Shown: positions 44,601 to 62,151, counted from the stretch's first letter. The stretch: 64,000 nt of DNA from Enoplolaimus lenunculus (GCA_030248215.1 JASANG010000300.1:173501-237500); one strand, 5' to 3'. Made by a program: numbers and translations. The notes: generated by a model from the letters alone, not told the origin.

Positions 44601-46132
44601 TAACAGTCCGTAACCGAATAACAGGTGGTACACCATCTGGAGAGGCCAACTAAATATCAGTTCTCCCGTTTATTCGGGTCACTACAGCAGATTAGTAACT
44701 GATAATTCAAAATTACTAATATTACAATCTTATTGGTAAAAATTTAACGATCTAAAAATTGTTCCGCTTATTTGTTTCAGTCATGATCTTGTCGATTTTG
44801 GTCGAGAATTCTTAAGACACATTTTCGCCGCCGTCTACGCGACAGTAGTGGATGCGTATCAGTCGCGCAACTCGACTCAACTATCGAGCGCAACTCAAGA
44901 GGCAACTCGAGTCCTTGCAACACTCGATGGTTTGTTGAACAGTCACCGAAACTTTCAACTCAATCCGTGGCTACAAAGAGCACGAGGCGATGCAACAAAC
45001 GCAACTCATGGAAAGATGACAGAAGCGGCGATATTTGAGTACGGATTTAGAAATCAGGTAAAATTGGGATTGGTTCCGGAACAATTTAGCCAAGGCCTGT
45101 GGTCGATCCCAACACGCAGATTCATTGAAGATTAAATCCTTGGATTGGAAAATACATGAAGGGATGGACCTTTTTCCAAGGTTGACTCGCGATGCTAATA
45201 CAGGTTATACCTAATTTGACTCCAGTAACTGCCTAGAAATACGGTATCTTGTTTGGATTTCTACGAAATCTGTTTCGCATATTCTGAAAAAATGACAAAT
45301 TTAGGCTTTACATCCTGGTAGATACAGGCATAGGCTTAAGATTAGGTTTAGGACCATTTATAAACCCCTGGACCTGCAGGACGCAACCTGATACACGTTT
45401 CCGTTTCGAGTAAAAATAGATGTCCGCTTCCGTTATAGAAATGTCGGAAATTCCGTTATTGTTGCTTATAAATGATTAATATTGTCAAAACAGATTCAAC
45501 TTTCGCTTTGAAATACAAAAGACGAAATCTTTCCAAAATCTTGAAAATAGTCTAAAATCCGTGATATAAATATCGGTTAATATTAGCACGCCTATTTGAA
45601 GAAACATAAAACATCGTTTAAACTTTTATACTTCAATATCCGTTTTCCGGTATTTTGATCACTATCTGTTTCCGTTATTTTTACTGTCTGGTAAATAATT
45701 TATTAGCAGTTTTTGTTTTGTTACCAGATAACAACTTGGGGTCCGCGTGGTGAAATTTTAGACTACGCTCGCAAGCAATGGTCCGGTCTGATCAGTAACT
45801 ACTACACCAAACGATGGCAGCTATTTTTCGCTACCTTAACTTCCGACATTTCTCGTGGCACCTCGTTCGATCCAAACTCATTTAACGCCAATGTTTTAGC
45901 TCAAGTTGAACTTCCATTTCAAACTGCTCAACTTCCAACACCTGCCCCGCCCCAAGATCCAGCACAGGCTGTCGAGCAACTTATGCGAGCATTCGGTGAT
46001 AAGTATTGCGATTACCGCAATGACGGGACCACGACTCAAACTGAACAAAAATATCAAGTTCAGTTGAATCCAACGCAAGTTGAATTTCGCCAAATTTTAC
46101 AGAATTTGAATAAGTACCGCGGACTATTTTGA
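29664..46132 (+). CDS. NAGLU: Alpha-N-acetylglucosaminidase (lysosomal, GH89), 14 exons
   Basis: Hydrolyses terminal alpha-N-acetylglucosamine residues of heparan sulfate in the lysosome. Exons: 29664-29903, 30941-31143, 31873-32020, 33101-33171, 34515-34676, 35801-35927, 36377-36525, 37453-37687, 39184-39326, 40015-40087, 41894-41983, 43190-43281, 44781-45057, 45728-46132. They total 2415 nt in one frame, 804 aa (human 743). A signal peptide precedes residue 25 or so. Family landmarks appear in order: GINSYLRQCCNVHFSW, DWMALNGINLPLALTGQE, GMVPVLPGFAGHVPDAM, YNADPFNEM, QPFVWNMLHNFGGN, TGITMEGMFQN and TWGPRGEILDYARKQW. The human catalytic glutamates (E316, E446) correspond to E336 in FNEM and E466 in MEG. 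There are many N-glycosylation sequons (NFT, NAS, NIS, NST, NYT). Introns 2 and 7 use GC donors. The extra C-terminal tail beyond about 745 is Q/T-rich. Introns are full of MITEs, but the reading frame is clean. Confidence 0.95.
30006..30193 (-). mobile_element. hAT-like MITE with CCTAAG (TTAGGC) arrays, copy 3
   Basis: GGCCAATGTAACGAACATGG ... CTTTACATGGGCC with an 8-bp flanking repeat CAAAGCTG/AAAAGCTG (7 of 8 identical), as expected for hAT. Internal arrays of AAGCCTAAGCCTAAGCC lie near 30048-30110. It is in NAGLU intron 1. Confidence 0.8.
30303..30725. mobile_element. MITE with TIR CTGTAGTGACCCGAATA, copy 1 (TA-flanked)
   Basis: TA + CTGTATTGACCCGAATAAG ... CTTATTCGGATCACTACAG + TA. The inner part shares ATAAATGACTC and related sequence with the copies at 44314 and 47754. 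It is in NAGLU intron 1. Confidence 0.75.
31192..31383. mobile_element. Palindromic MITE, GTCAAATTGAC family, copy 2
   Basis: Ends GCAAAAAAATAGTGAGTCAA and TTGACTCACCATTTTTTG are inverted, with ACTACACAAACTGTGTCAAA inside. It is in NAGLU intron 2. Confidence 0.75.
31396..31572. mobile_element. Palindromic element, GTCGCCCGACAAC family, copy 1
   Basis: GTCGCCCGACAACTTGTAAC ... GTTGTCGGGCGACGAATTG is an inverted pair flanking a short TTAGGC run (31464-31480). A related copy lies at 35020-35190. It is in NAGLU intron 2. Confidence 0.6.
31621..31798. mobile_element. Palindromic MITE, GTCAAATTGAC family, copy 3
   Basis: GCTGCAAAAAATATAG ... CACCATTTTTGCAGTG, with paired ACTACACAAACTGAG and CTCAGTTTGTGTAGT inside. 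It ends 75 bases before NAGLU exon 3. Confidence 0.7.
32167..32237. mobile_element. 71-bp miniature element, GGGCTGCGCTATA TIR
   Basis: GGGCTGCGCTATACTT ... TATAGCGCAGCCC is flanked by TA on both sides. The ends resemble those of the 501-bp element at 1750-2250 (GGGTGGTGCTATACTT), so it may be an extreme internal-deletion relative. Confidence 0.6.
32751..33014 (+). mobile_element. hAT-like MITE with TTAGGC arrays, copy 4
   Basis: 8-bp flanks CATTCTAT/AATTCTAT (7 of 8). Two or three arrays of GCTTAGGCTTAGGCTTAGG are separated by spacers like AATATGTTCATTCTTAC, so the telomere-like block itself is tandemly duplicated with its spacer. It is in NAGLU intron 3. Confidence 0.8.
33481..34323. mobile_element. 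GTAGCCAG-family element expanded by a 21-bp minisatellite
   Basis: Left end CCGTAGCCAGCTCACTTTGC, right end CCCCTTCTGGCTACG. Between them, 33525-34215 holds about 33 units of AAACATTTTTCAGGAGGGGCT and variants. A 292-bp block repeats (CATTTTTTGGGAGGGGC at 33598 and again at 33890), so there is higher-order structure. It is in NAGLU intron 4. Confidence 0.75.
34743..34941 (-). mobile_element. hAT-like MITE with CCTAAG arrays, copy 5
   Basis: 8-bp flanks GAATATAC/GAATATAT. Two arrays of CCTAAGCCTAAGCCTAAG are separated by CGTATAGATGAGCCTATTTC. It is in NAGLU intron 5. Confidence 0.8.
35020..35190. mobile_element. Palindromic element, GTCGCCCGACAAC family, copy 2
   Basis: It contains GTCGCGTGTCGACCGATCAC and, inverted, GATAAGTTGTCGGTCGACGA, around a run CTTAGGCTTAGGCTTAGGC at 35090-35114. 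Diverged from the 31396 copy. It is in NAGLU intron 5. Confidence 0.5.
35289..35386. repeat. Diverged fragment of the tRNA-bearing element
   Basis: It shares the tail AAAATATTCATGCGAGAAAGG with the elements at 1265 and 62625, and has a degenerate tRNA-like middle. It is in NAGLU intron 5. Confidence 0.45.
36090..36357. mobile_element. Tc1/mariner-like palindromic MITE, copy b
   Basis: Begins CTCTGTAAATATTGACGAG and ends CTCATTGGAATTTACAG. The palindromic body of GAGTTGATT motifs is shared with copies a-j. It ends 20 bases before NAGLU exon 7. Confidence 0.7.
36526..37452 (+). other. GC-AG intron 7 of NAGLU
   Basis: Exon 7 ends GTTTG and the intron begins GCAAGTAG, a consensus GC donor. The acceptor is ATTTCAG. 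Only this join keeps frame: all nearby GT sites are in phase 0, while exon 8 needs phase 2. The product reads AVWVMQGWFL, matching the family's AVWLLQGWLF. Confidence 0.85.
36539..36970. mobile_element. Nested pair of Tc1/mariner-like MITEs, copies c and c'
   Basis: An outer copy starts CTGTAAATTCCAACAAGTTG and is interrupted after about 48 bases by a full inner copy (about 36588-36795). The outer body then resumes at TTCTTGTGATTCCTGAG and runs to about 36970. This is direct evidence for repeated activity of the family. It is in NAGLU intron 7. Confidence 0.65.
38748..38812 (-). repeat. Isolated CCTAAG (TTAGGC) array
   Basis: A run of AAGCCTAAGCCTAAGCC without the usual paired ends. It is probably a truncated copy of the hAT-like MITE. 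It is in NAGLU intron 8. Confidence 0.6.
39440..39725. repeat. 36-bp minisatellite, about 8 units
   Basis: Units of ATTTTGGATAATTGGGATAT followed by TATTCGGGAAATTAAG. The flanks GGCCCATTGAAAAATCTGG and GTTCTTTACATGGGCC suggest it grew inside a transposon. It is in NAGLU intron 9. Confidence 0.85.
39745..40010. mobile_element. Inverted-repeat element (GTACCCGGCACGCGTTGCG family), copy 1
   Basis: GTACCCGGCACGGGTTGCAT at the left pairs with CAACGCCCGGTGGTACATTT at the right. The copy at 60300-60505 shares AACCATGACACTTTATG and related inner sequence. It ends just before NAGLU exon 10. Confidence 0.65.
40181..40315 (+). mobile_element. hAT-like MITE, short copy 6
   Basis: Ends ACGTAAAGATCAGGAACGG and CGTTCATGTTCTATACATTG, with the internal CTTTAGACTAAATTTTTTGC signature, but the TTAGGC run is nearly lost. 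It is in NAGLU intron 10. Confidence 0.6.
40519..40776. mobile_element. Tc1/mariner-like palindromic MITE, copy d (TA-flanked)
   Basis: TA + CACTGTAAATTTCAGTG ... TTGGAATTTACAGTG + TA. Fully palindromic. It is in NAGLU intron 10. Confidence 0.8.
40943..41188. mobile_element. Tc1/mariner-like palindromic MITE, copy e
   Basis: GACTGTAAATTCCCATCAG ... CACTGGAATTTTTAGAGTG; same palindromic body, more diverged ends. Confidence 0.7.
41216..41824. mobile_element. CTGTAGTGACCCG MITE, copy 2, with tRNA-like insert
   Basis: TA + CTGTAGTGACCCGTATAAG ... CTTATAACC...CGTCGCTACAG + TA. It is about 200 bp longer than its relatives because it carries a tRNA-like stretch at 41326-41396. It is in NAGLU intron 10. 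Confidence 0.65.
41326..41396 (-). pseudogene. tRNA-Ala-like pseudogene
   Basis: The minus strand reads GGCTACGTGGCGCAGTGGTA then GAGTGCTCGCTT and GAGTTCGATCCCCGCGC. Box A and box B are near consensus. Only about five acceptor pairs form and the anticodon and T stems do not close, so it is a decayed tRNA or a tRNA-derived SINE head, not a working gene. Confidence 0.6.
42001..42145 (-). mobile_element. hAT-like MITE, copy 7, with perfect 8-bp target duplication
   Basis: GAAGACAC occurs exactly at 41993-42000 and 42146-42153, around ends GGCCTGTGTATAGAACAGG and CTTTTACATGGGCC. The CCTAAG array is short. It is in NAGLU intron 11. Confidence 0.85.
42688..43100 (-). mobile_element. hAT-like MITE with the largest CCTAAG array, copy 8
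   Basis: GCCAATGTAAACAACAGGAG ... CCTTGATCTTTACATGGACC. Six or so blocks of CCTAAGCCTAAGCCTAAG are separated by the spacer TAAGAACGAGCATATTCC, a nested tandem of about 60 bp. It is in NAGLU intron 11. Confidence 0.82.
43309..43552 (+). mobile_element. hAT-like MITE relative with rearranged TTAGGC blocks, copy 9
   Basis: About three blocks of GCTTAGACTTAGGCTTAGG with the spacer AATACGCTTTTGCAACGC. The ends are degenerate and resemble the family only weakly. It is in NAGLU intron 12. Confidence 0.5.
43839..44124 (+). mobile_element. hAT-like MITE with TTAGGC arrays, copy 10
   Basis: TTATGTAAAGATCAGAGGCG ... CCCCTGTTCTTTACATTCGC. Three or four array blocks are separated by AATAAACTCATTCTTAC. 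It is in NAGLU intron 12. Confidence 0.75.
44314..44688. mobile_element. CTGTAGTGACCCG MITE, copy 3
   Basis: TA + CTGTAGTGACCCGAATGAG ... TTTATTCGGGTCACTACAG. Internal sequence is shared with the 30303 and 47754 copies. It ends about 90 bases before NAGLU exon 13. Confidence 0.75.
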
Positions 46133-46723
46133 AGACATATGGCGTTCATGGAGTAGTATTTAGTTGCCGGCCAAAGAACAGGGGCGGAACGGTGTTGAGC
46201 GGGCACTATGTCTGAGTGGACAGGCAGTACGGTGGTTCCAGAAACAATTTGAGTACTAAATTATAATACAAAACTTGGCCCATGTATAGAACAGGGCCGG
46301 AGCATCAGCCGCTTGGCTAATAAGTTTTTGTTAAATGACTGATTTGAAGCTGTTCTAATTCGTTGGCAGCGCGCCAAATCAGTTATTTGAGCATAACTCG
46401 TTAGTCAGCCGTCTGGCAGACCAGAAAATTCAACACAGTTCAACCCAGCTGTGCAGTCTGCATGCTACTCCAAATGGTATATAATAAATCTACTTTTTGA
46501 CAAAAAAATTTTTTTTTGGACCTGAGGGTGAACCTTGGAACCATAAAAACGTATTTTTTCAAAAATTCTGATTTGGGCGCTAGAATGATCAACGAAAGCA
46601 ACAATTTTCAAAATCCGATCATTTTTGAGCAAATGCGGCTGAACGATACCGGAGAAGACCCGAATTCAATTGGGCACACAGGCCTAATAAACCCCCTAAA
46701 CTTGGACCACAGATAATATTTTG

Positions 46724-46880
46724 GGCCCATGTATAGAACAAGGCCGGACCTGTAGTATAAGCATGTACCTAAACCTAAGCTAAACCTAAGCCTAATCCTA
46801 AGCAAAAAGTTAGTCTAAAGCTTAAGCTAACTCTATTATTGTCCCGCAGAAACACGTTCCGTCCCTGTTCTATACATGGG
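46724..46880 (-). mobile_element. hAT-like MITE, copy 12
   Basis: GGCCCATGTATAGAACAAGG ... CCCTGTTCTATACATGGG, with a short CTAAACCTAAGCCTAATCC array and the TTAGTCTAAAGCTTAAGC signature. Confidence 0.75.
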
Positions 46881-47430
46881 TACATTATAGTATCTAAAAT
46901 GTGTTTAAAATACGAATTTTGAAAGTATTTGATCCAAATAACAAGATTCGGTAACAGATACAACCGTTTTCTCGAGCCGTCGGGTCTAAAATAACCAACA
47001 ACAATTTAAGCTACGAAAACACTCAAGCGATTCTTGTACCCACGAAAACACTCAACGTTCTACGCACAGGTTTAGACGAAACGTTATGCTTAAATAAACG
47101 TATTCCTAAGCCTGGGCGTAAGCGTAACCGGGCGGCAAGATCCCACAGTAACCTTTAAACAATAACAAATAACGATGATCCTAAATTGTAAGTATTATTA
47201 AGTTGTAAAATTAATAAAATTTCAGTATAATTAACTTTACCTAATTTACAGGACAATTAGTTTACTTTCTAAGCAAAACCACACAGTTTTTGCAAATGCA
47301 CGAGCAAATGGTGTAAAATTTTACCATTAATTTTAAAATTACTTAATTTCATTGTATAATTTGCCAGAAAAATTCTAGGTTTAATATATTAAGTACTTAT
47401 TCCAGAAAAAATGATTAATTTACTATACCC

Positions 47431-47508
47431 TAATAATAATAATAATAATAGTAATAATAATAATAATAATAATACTTATAACTATAATGATAATAATAAT
47501 AAGAATAA
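47431..47508. repeat. (TAA)n microsatellite
   Basis: AATAATAATAATAATAG-type run, partly interrupted. Confidence 0.85.
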
Positions 47509-47753
47509 GAATTATATTAACTTTTGTACTAAATTAAGGAAAAGTATATTCCAGAATTTTAAGTCTAAGTTTTATACTAAATTGAGTAGAAAATTTTAAG
47601 CAATGTTTTTTAATAATTCGACTCAATTCAGTTTAAAATTTAGATTCAAAATTCTAGAACTCAATTTTCCCTTAGTGCAATGTTGACTTTAAATTAAAAT
47701 ATATACTATTTTTTTTAACTCAGTGCAGAAAATTCAATGTTAGTTTTAGTTTG

Positions 47754-48189
47754 CTGTACTGACCGGTATAACATGTGGTAATAAGAGGGGGTCCCTATTT
47801 AGAGTCCCTACCAATAGTAGTTCATGTCCCTAATAAGAGTCCGTAAGCGGATAGAGTCCCTAAACCGCAACTAAACTCCATAATTGTCAATTATCTCTGA
47901 TTGTAGTGCATAGATGACTCCAGGATCAAATAAAATTGAGTTTGAAATTTAAAAACATACTTAAATTTTGAAAGTATATTCCCAAGTATAACCTAGCTTT
48001 TTCGCTCAAGCTTTTGATACAAGACAAACGTTTAATTTATCGCATAGTGACAATACCGGATGAACTAACGAATGGCGGCGGATAGCGGGTTAAAAGGAAA
48101 TAACAGCTGGTAACCGATTAAAAGAGTGGAGTACCCTCGGGAGAGGTAAAATAAATATCAGTCCCCCTTCGTATTCGGGTCACTACAGT
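47754..48189. mobile_element. CTGTAGTGACCCG MITE, copy 4
   Basis: Diverged left end CTGTACTGACCGGTATAAC, good right end GTATTCGGGTCACTACAG; the inner ATGACTCCAGGATCAAATAA is shared with copy 3. Confidence 0.7.
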
Positions 48190-48319
48190 GCTTAATTTAG
48201 TATACAGAATTTACAACTAGATATTAAATAGCATATTTCACTTAATTTAGAATAAAATACAGATTTAATTTTTTAGCGCTATTTATGTATTCGTATTCCT
48301 TAAACTTTCATTATCTGTA

Positions 48320-48600
48320 GGGTGCATGTAAAGTTCAGGGGCGGAACGTTTTTCTGTGGAACGAGAAAAGAGTAAGCTTAAGCTTTAGACTTATTTTTTG
48401 CTTGGCTTAGGCTTAGACTTAGGCTTAGGAATATGTTCACATTTACGTTTAGGCTTAGGCTTATGCTTAGAAATGTGCTCACATTTACGCTTAGGCTTAG
48501 GCTTAGGCTTGGGAATATGCTCACATTTACGCTTAGGTTTAGGCTTAGGCTTAGGAATATGCTTATAATACTGTTCCACCCCTGTTGTTTACATCGACCA
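48320..48600 (+). mobile_element. hAT-like MITE with TTAGGC arrays, copy 13
   Basis: GGTGCATGTAAAGTTCAGGG ... CCCCTGTTGTTTACATCGACC. Four array blocks are separated by AATATGTTCACATTTACG. It lies in the 3' flank of the polyglutamine gene, beyond its AATAAA. Confidence 0.78.
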
Positions 48601-48659
48601 TATTTAGTATCACCCTTACTTACAATGAGAACAATAAGAACCCGCTGCCGTATATTCAT

Positions 48660-48665
48660 TTTATT
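48660..48665 (-). terminator. Poly(A) signal of the polyglutamine gene
   Basis: AATAAA on the minus strand about 76 bases after the stop codon. Confidence 0.6.
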
Positions 48666-48740
48666 AATAGTATAGTTGACTTTTTCAATATCTCTAAAAA
48701 AATTTTGAGCACATTTCTCACAGTGAAGCAGGGTAAATTT

Positions 48741-57340
<8,600 letters not shown>

Positions 57341-57413
57341 CTAAAAAAACTAAAAAGCACAGAATTAAGTAACAGCAATAAAACTATTCAGTATACTTTA
57401 GATCAAAACTTAG

Positions 57414-57607
57414 GGCCAATGTAAAGAACAGCGGCGGAACAGTATTATAAGCTTATTCCTAAGCCTAAGCCTAATCCTACGCGTAAGAATGAGTTTATTC
57501 CTCAGCCTCAGCCTAAGCCTAAGCCAAGCAAAAAATAGTCTAAAGCTTAAGCTTACTCTATTGCAGTCGTACAGAAATACGTTCCGCCCCTGATCTTTAC
57601 ATGGGTC
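57414..57607 (-). mobile_element. hAT-like MITE, copy 14, with perfect 8-bp target duplication
   Basis: AAACTTAG flanks exactly at 57406-57413 and 57608-57615. Ends GGCCAATGTAAAGAACAGCG and CCTGATCTTTACATGGGTC. Two arrays of CCTAAGCCTAAGCC-like units. Confidence 0.9.
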
Positions 57608-57868
57608 AAACTTAGTAACTGCATTGTAGCTAAATCGTTTTAGATTTAACTTTCACTGGTTGCCGTAGTTGCACATACGTGTAACTTTCCTAAAGTACTG
57701 GGATTTCAAACAAATACCATTCACATCACGTATGCAATCTTAAGCTATAAGCACAACTTAAATGCATTTCTTAAAGAAACCAGGTTTTTACGCTTACAAA
57801 ATTGGACTACGCACCTGTATGCACAAATGTTTTTGTAGAACAATCATACGTAAATTTCAAAAACTACC

Positions 57869-58125
57869 TACACTGTAAATTTCAGTGAGTTGATTTTAAC
57901 TCAGAATGAGTTGAATCACTCAGTCTGAGTTAGGACTATCAGAACTCAGAATTTTGAGTTGATTAAATTCGTTCTGAGTTAATTAACCAACCCGCCCAGA
58001 GTCAATTTAGCTCAGCTTGAAAATCAAATCAACTCAGAGTGAGTTAATGATTACTGATATTAATTCAGAAATAACCAACTCGCTAGTTGAATTGATTAAT
58101 CAACTTATTTGAATTTACAGTGTAC
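57869..58125. mobile_element. Tc1/mariner-like palindromic MITE, copy h (TA-flanked)
   Basis: TA + CACTGTAAATTTCAGTGAG ... GAATTTACAGTG + TA; one of the best preserved copies. Confidence 0.82.
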
Positions 58126-58912
58126 TACTGATCTCAAAAAACAGTAGCCAAAATACGTATCTGCGGCATTCCAGCTTTAACAATTTAGATGTGAGAGTAA
58201 CCACGCACTTGTTTGCTCATTGCTATCATTGGTAGGCCTTGAGGTTAGTTTTAGCGTTAGCCTCGAGCATAATTGTCAAATCTTGAATTCAAATTTCAAG
58301 TACAATACAGATTCTGAGTTGTCTGCAAGCGTTCGTGTTATAATTTTAAGCATAAGTTCAGGTTTAGGTTAGCTAAAGACATTGGAAAAATTGGTATTAA
58401 CGATTGTGATTTCGCATTACCAGAAACGCTCGAGATGGCACTATAGTTGTCGCGCGGAGCCGTCCAGCGCCGCAAGTCTAAAAAATTTTGTTTACAAATT
58501 AATACACTCTGCCTTGCGGCGATATGCGTCCTTTGCGGAATGATGTGCATCGACGCCGGACGACGCCGAAGCGGCACTGAACGGCGCCCTACGACATTAA
58601 AATAGTCGAAAAGTAGTGCGTTATTTTTATGCTTAATACGCTCAGCTCTGAGCTTTAGGTTTACCAAACGTCAGACAAAGAGTGAAAAAATGTTACAAAA
58701 TTGTCGGATATTATAACTTCTGCTACGCGATGCCAGAATATGGAATGATGGCTGGCTTCGGTTGTAGCAGTAATTTGCGTTGTATCCTCAAAAATTTGTT
58801 TGAATTCATTTTCTGAACCTAAATCGGGTAAAAATACATTCGTAAATATTATTACAACTGGTTATAATTGGGGTGTGAACAGCAAGAAAATATACTGGAA
58901 ACGGATAGTGAC

Positions 58913-59079
58913 GAGTCCGTACCAAGAGGAACTAGGGAGGGGGACTCAACGCCTCCTGGAAATATTTAGTTCCCCCCTAGAAAATTTTCAACCTTGCTTG
59001 CAGGTAATCAAACCCTTAAATGCCCCTTCTGAAACAAATTTTAGCCCCCCTAGTAAGGTGAGCTGGCTACAAGCCTGAA
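58913..59079. mobile_element. GTAGCCAG-family element, short inverted copy
   Basis: Reads in reverse relative to the others: AGAAAATTTTCAACCTTGCT then AGTAAGGTGAGCTGGCTAC. It has no internal minisatellite. Confidence 0.6.
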
Positions 59080-59515
59080 TAGTGATCAGAATAGTAGAAA
59101 CACAAACTGTACGGAAACGAATGGCGGAAACAAAGATAAGGAGGGGGGGCAACCGAACATATTCGTTTCCGTTTTCGGTAAAAATCGGTGCCCGTTTTCG
59201 TTTCCATGTTATAATATATAACTGACCAATATGGCTACAATGATAGCACAATTAGTCCATAATGACTCATTTACACAAGAGTATGCAACTGGGTACATTC
59301 TTTGTAGGAAAGTGTACTTTTTGTTATGCTGCAGTTATATTTTAAAAATAGCGAAATCCTTAAACTCGTATTGAATGTAAAACCGAACCCCCTCCATGCT
59401 GACCACTGTCGGGAAGGAACAAAATGCAGCCTCCCGCCGCGCTGGTTCATTTTGTGCCACCGAAACATCGATTTCTAGACAAAAGTGTGCTTGCACCAGT
59501 CGCGTTGCTTGTACG

Positions 59516-59785
59516 TCACTGTAAATTCCAGTGAGTTGATTTTAACTCAGAATGAGTTGAATTTACTCAGAATGTTAAGCTCAGAATTACGATTGTCAGG
59601 ACTCAGATATTTGAATTAATTCAACACATTCTGAGTTAATTTATCAGCTCACCTGGACTTTATCTCAACTCCAGAGTCAGAATCAAACCAACTGAGAGTG
59701 AGTTTAGTGCTTGCTGTTACTAATTCAGAATGGACTAACTCACCATCTGAGTTGATTAAATCAACTCATTAGAATATAAGTGTAA
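59516..59785. mobile_element. Tc1/mariner-like palindromic MITE, copy i
   Basis: CACTGTAAATTCCAGTGAG ... CATTAGAATATAAGTGTA; palindromic body with GAGTTGATTAAATCAACTC. Confidence 0.75.
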
Positions 59786-59987
59786 TGGGAATTGGTATGC
59801 GGTTCGCATGCTCTTGAGAATTAAACGAGTTTAGAATTTGTCCCAAAATAAACTTAAATAAGTGTACATTTTTTTGAAAATTTGGAAAATTTTTGTTTCA
59901 CTAAATTTTGCCAAAACTATAACTTCAGAACGCTGTTTGGCAGGAGGCCGAATGCTTAATTAAAACGCTGCTATAGTAACCAGTTAC

Positions 59988-60148
59988 GTCCAATGTAAAG
60001 AACAGGCGCGTAACAGTATTATAATCATATTCCTAAGCCTAAGCCCAAGCTTAAGCCTATGCCAAGCAAAAAAATTAGTCTAAAGCTTAAGCTTACTCGT
60101 TTCTAGTCCCACAGAAAAACGTTCCGCCCTTGATCTTTACATGGACCC
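59988..60148 (-). mobile_element. hAT-like MITE, copy 15
   Basis: Flanked by CCAGTTAC at 59980-59987 and 60149-60156. Ends GTCCAATGTAAAGAACAGG and CCTTGATCTTTACATGGACC; short CCTAAGCCTAAGCCCAAGC array. Confidence 0.85.
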
Positions 60149-60289
60149 CCAGTTACCATGCGAAATTTCTCAAATTACGATAGATCCAAACAACAGCGTA
60201 TATGCATTAAATTAAGCTTTTCGAATTATTAGTTAAATCAAGAGTCGATAATGACTCTATTTTTACAAGAGTATGCAACTGGGTACATT

Positions 60290-60510
60290 CTGTGTAGAAA
60301 AGAATGTACCCGGCACGCGTTGCGTTTTTGGCTTACCCCCGCTTCAGTTAGAGGGGGTACAACCGGTACGAACCATGACACTTTATGTATGCGGCGTCAA
60401 ACATGGACCCCTTATAGTTAAATTTAGAGGTATTCATGCAATAGCGACCCTCCCTAAACAAGGGGGGTCGGCCAAAACCGCAACACCCGGTGGTACATTT
60501 TGTACCATGC
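60290..60510. mobile_element. Inverted-repeat element (GTACCCGGCACGCGTTGCG family), copy 2
   Basis: AATGTACCCGGCACGCGTTG ... GCAACACCCGGTGGTACATT, an inverted pair. Related ends occur near 59282 and 63118. Inner sequence is shared with 39745-40010. Confidence 0.68.
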
Positions 60511-61121
60511 TGGACACAACCACTTCCACACCCTTGTCATGAGCCATTCTTGCTTAAATGCAGAGTGCATGACGGTAGTAAATCATTATTGCTTGGTTCG
60601 CAGTCTCGCCGCTCTATTGTACGATCAGGGTAAGCGCAATAATAAGAAACGCTTTCGTCACAAGTGCTTGATACCATGCTATAGTGAACAGCATCAGAGG
60701 AGCACACCCAACGTTGTCAGAATGACCAACCTACGCGAATAGACATACCTCCGCAAGGTTCGACGCTTGAATTTGTCAATTTACTCCGGTTCCGATACCT
60801 CGTTTCCATCGGTTAAATTCGAATTTTGCCCGTTTTTAGCGATATCCAACGAACGCAGTCTCAGTTACTCTTTAAGCAGGAAGCAAACGACTGACTTTAT
60901 TTTAAAGCAAAAAACTCAAAAAATACTGAGTTGAAACCGCAAATCTCACAGGATTATAGGTCATCGAAAATGTTAAATATATTAACATTTAACGTTTTGA
61001 AAACTAATGCTTACCGTTCACTCCAAACCAATGCTAAACGAACTGATTATATAGCAAAGTTGGGATTGCGGCGCTGAAGTTAGCTCAGAGGTAAAACGAT
61101 GGGATCACTCACCCAAGCCCG

Positions 61122-61256
61122 TAGCCAGCTCACCTTACCAGAGGAGGCTAAAAATGCTGGTCAATGAGTTACAAGCAAGGTTGAAGATTTTCTAAGGGGG
61201 GGTAAAAATCTTCCAGGGTGACTGAGCCCCCCTGTCCCCCGCCTTGCCTATGAGCC
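61122..61256. mobile_element. GTAGCCAG-family element, compact copy
   Basis: CCGTAGCCAGCTCACCTTAC ... CCCGCCTTGCCTATGAG, with AAGCAAGGTTGAAGATTTTC inside. It represents the unexpanded form of the family. Confidence 0.6.
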
Positions 61257-62003
61257 TGCGCTCACCCTAAGATTCTACGCTGGAAAATCCCTATTCCACC
61301 GCCCTAAGCATACATTGGTTGGGACATTTTGATACCCATCCGGTAATTCAAATTAAAACTTCCCTCACTTTTGACATCGTTCCTGAGCTGGTGCTAGTAC
61401 AGCTAATAAAGCGTACCTCAGTTCAATTTTGAAAAATATAATCACATAGCTAGTGCAGTGGAATTAGCAAGAGTTAATAACTTTCAACATCACATAAATA
61501 TAACCTATCATCAAAAATAAAATTTGAAAAACACAAAATCAACCGAGTAAACTTGTGAAACTTTAATTAGCATACAAATCAGCGCGGCTTTGTATTGAAG
61601 AGAGATTTTAGCCAAAGTTATTAAAATTAAAATTAGTCGAGAAATGGTCGTGTTGAGGTTGTGTGTAAATATTCATAAATCCTGTTAAAATATTTAAACC
61701 TGCGAAGCACTGTTTACTACAGCAGTCTTTGTGATTTGCAATTCGCCGAAATCCGCTTGCTGTCTGACGTGTTTTCGATAACGATTTGATTGTTATAATT
61801 TGATCTTTGAATTATTTAATTTTTGGAACGCATTGATTTCACTTCCGTGTTTGTTAATATACCTGGGGGTCAATATGACGCATTCAAAGACCCCGGAAGC
61901 CTTTAAACAATAGTGAAACACAGTGGATTTAAGGCGTCATTACCTTTCCTTCCTCGTATGTCAAATCATTTGTGTTTCGTTTGATATTCAGTAAACATGT
62001 TTC

Positions 62004-62151
62004 GGCCCATGTAACGAACAGGGGCGGAACGCTTTTCGGTAGGACTAGAAAAGAGTACGCTTGAGCTTTAGACTAATTTTTTTGCTTGGCTTAGGCTTAG
62101 GCTTAGGAATATGCTTATAATACTGTTCCGCTCATGTTTTTAACATTGGCC
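62004..62151 (+). mobile_element. hAT-like MITE, copy 16
   Basis: Flanked by CATGTTTC/AATGTTTC. Ends GGCCCATGTAACGAACAGGG and TGTTTTTAACATTGGCC; a single short TTAGGC array. Confidence 0.8.

Larger units (their letters stand above)
46133..48740. other. Intergenic region between NAGLU and the polyglutamine gene
   Basis: Both genes end here (convergent). An AATAAA at 46482-46487 is a candidate NAGLU poly(A) signal. The region also holds fragments of the hAT-like MITE near 46165-46300, copy 12, a TAA microsatellite, a CTGTAGTGACCCG MITE and copy 13. No coding exon is apparent. Confidence 0.55.

Noticed and set aside
58338-58667. 109-codon minus-strand Arg-rich frame
   Set aside because: The surrounding sequence resembles dispersed repeat pieces (GGCATTAAAATAGTC also near 1868); no splice or domain support.
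60500-60742. 80-codon frame with NNKKRFRHKCLIP, weakly like a Harbinger-type transposase start
   Set aside because: Similarity is too weak and the frame begins inside a TIR element; not supportable without a search.
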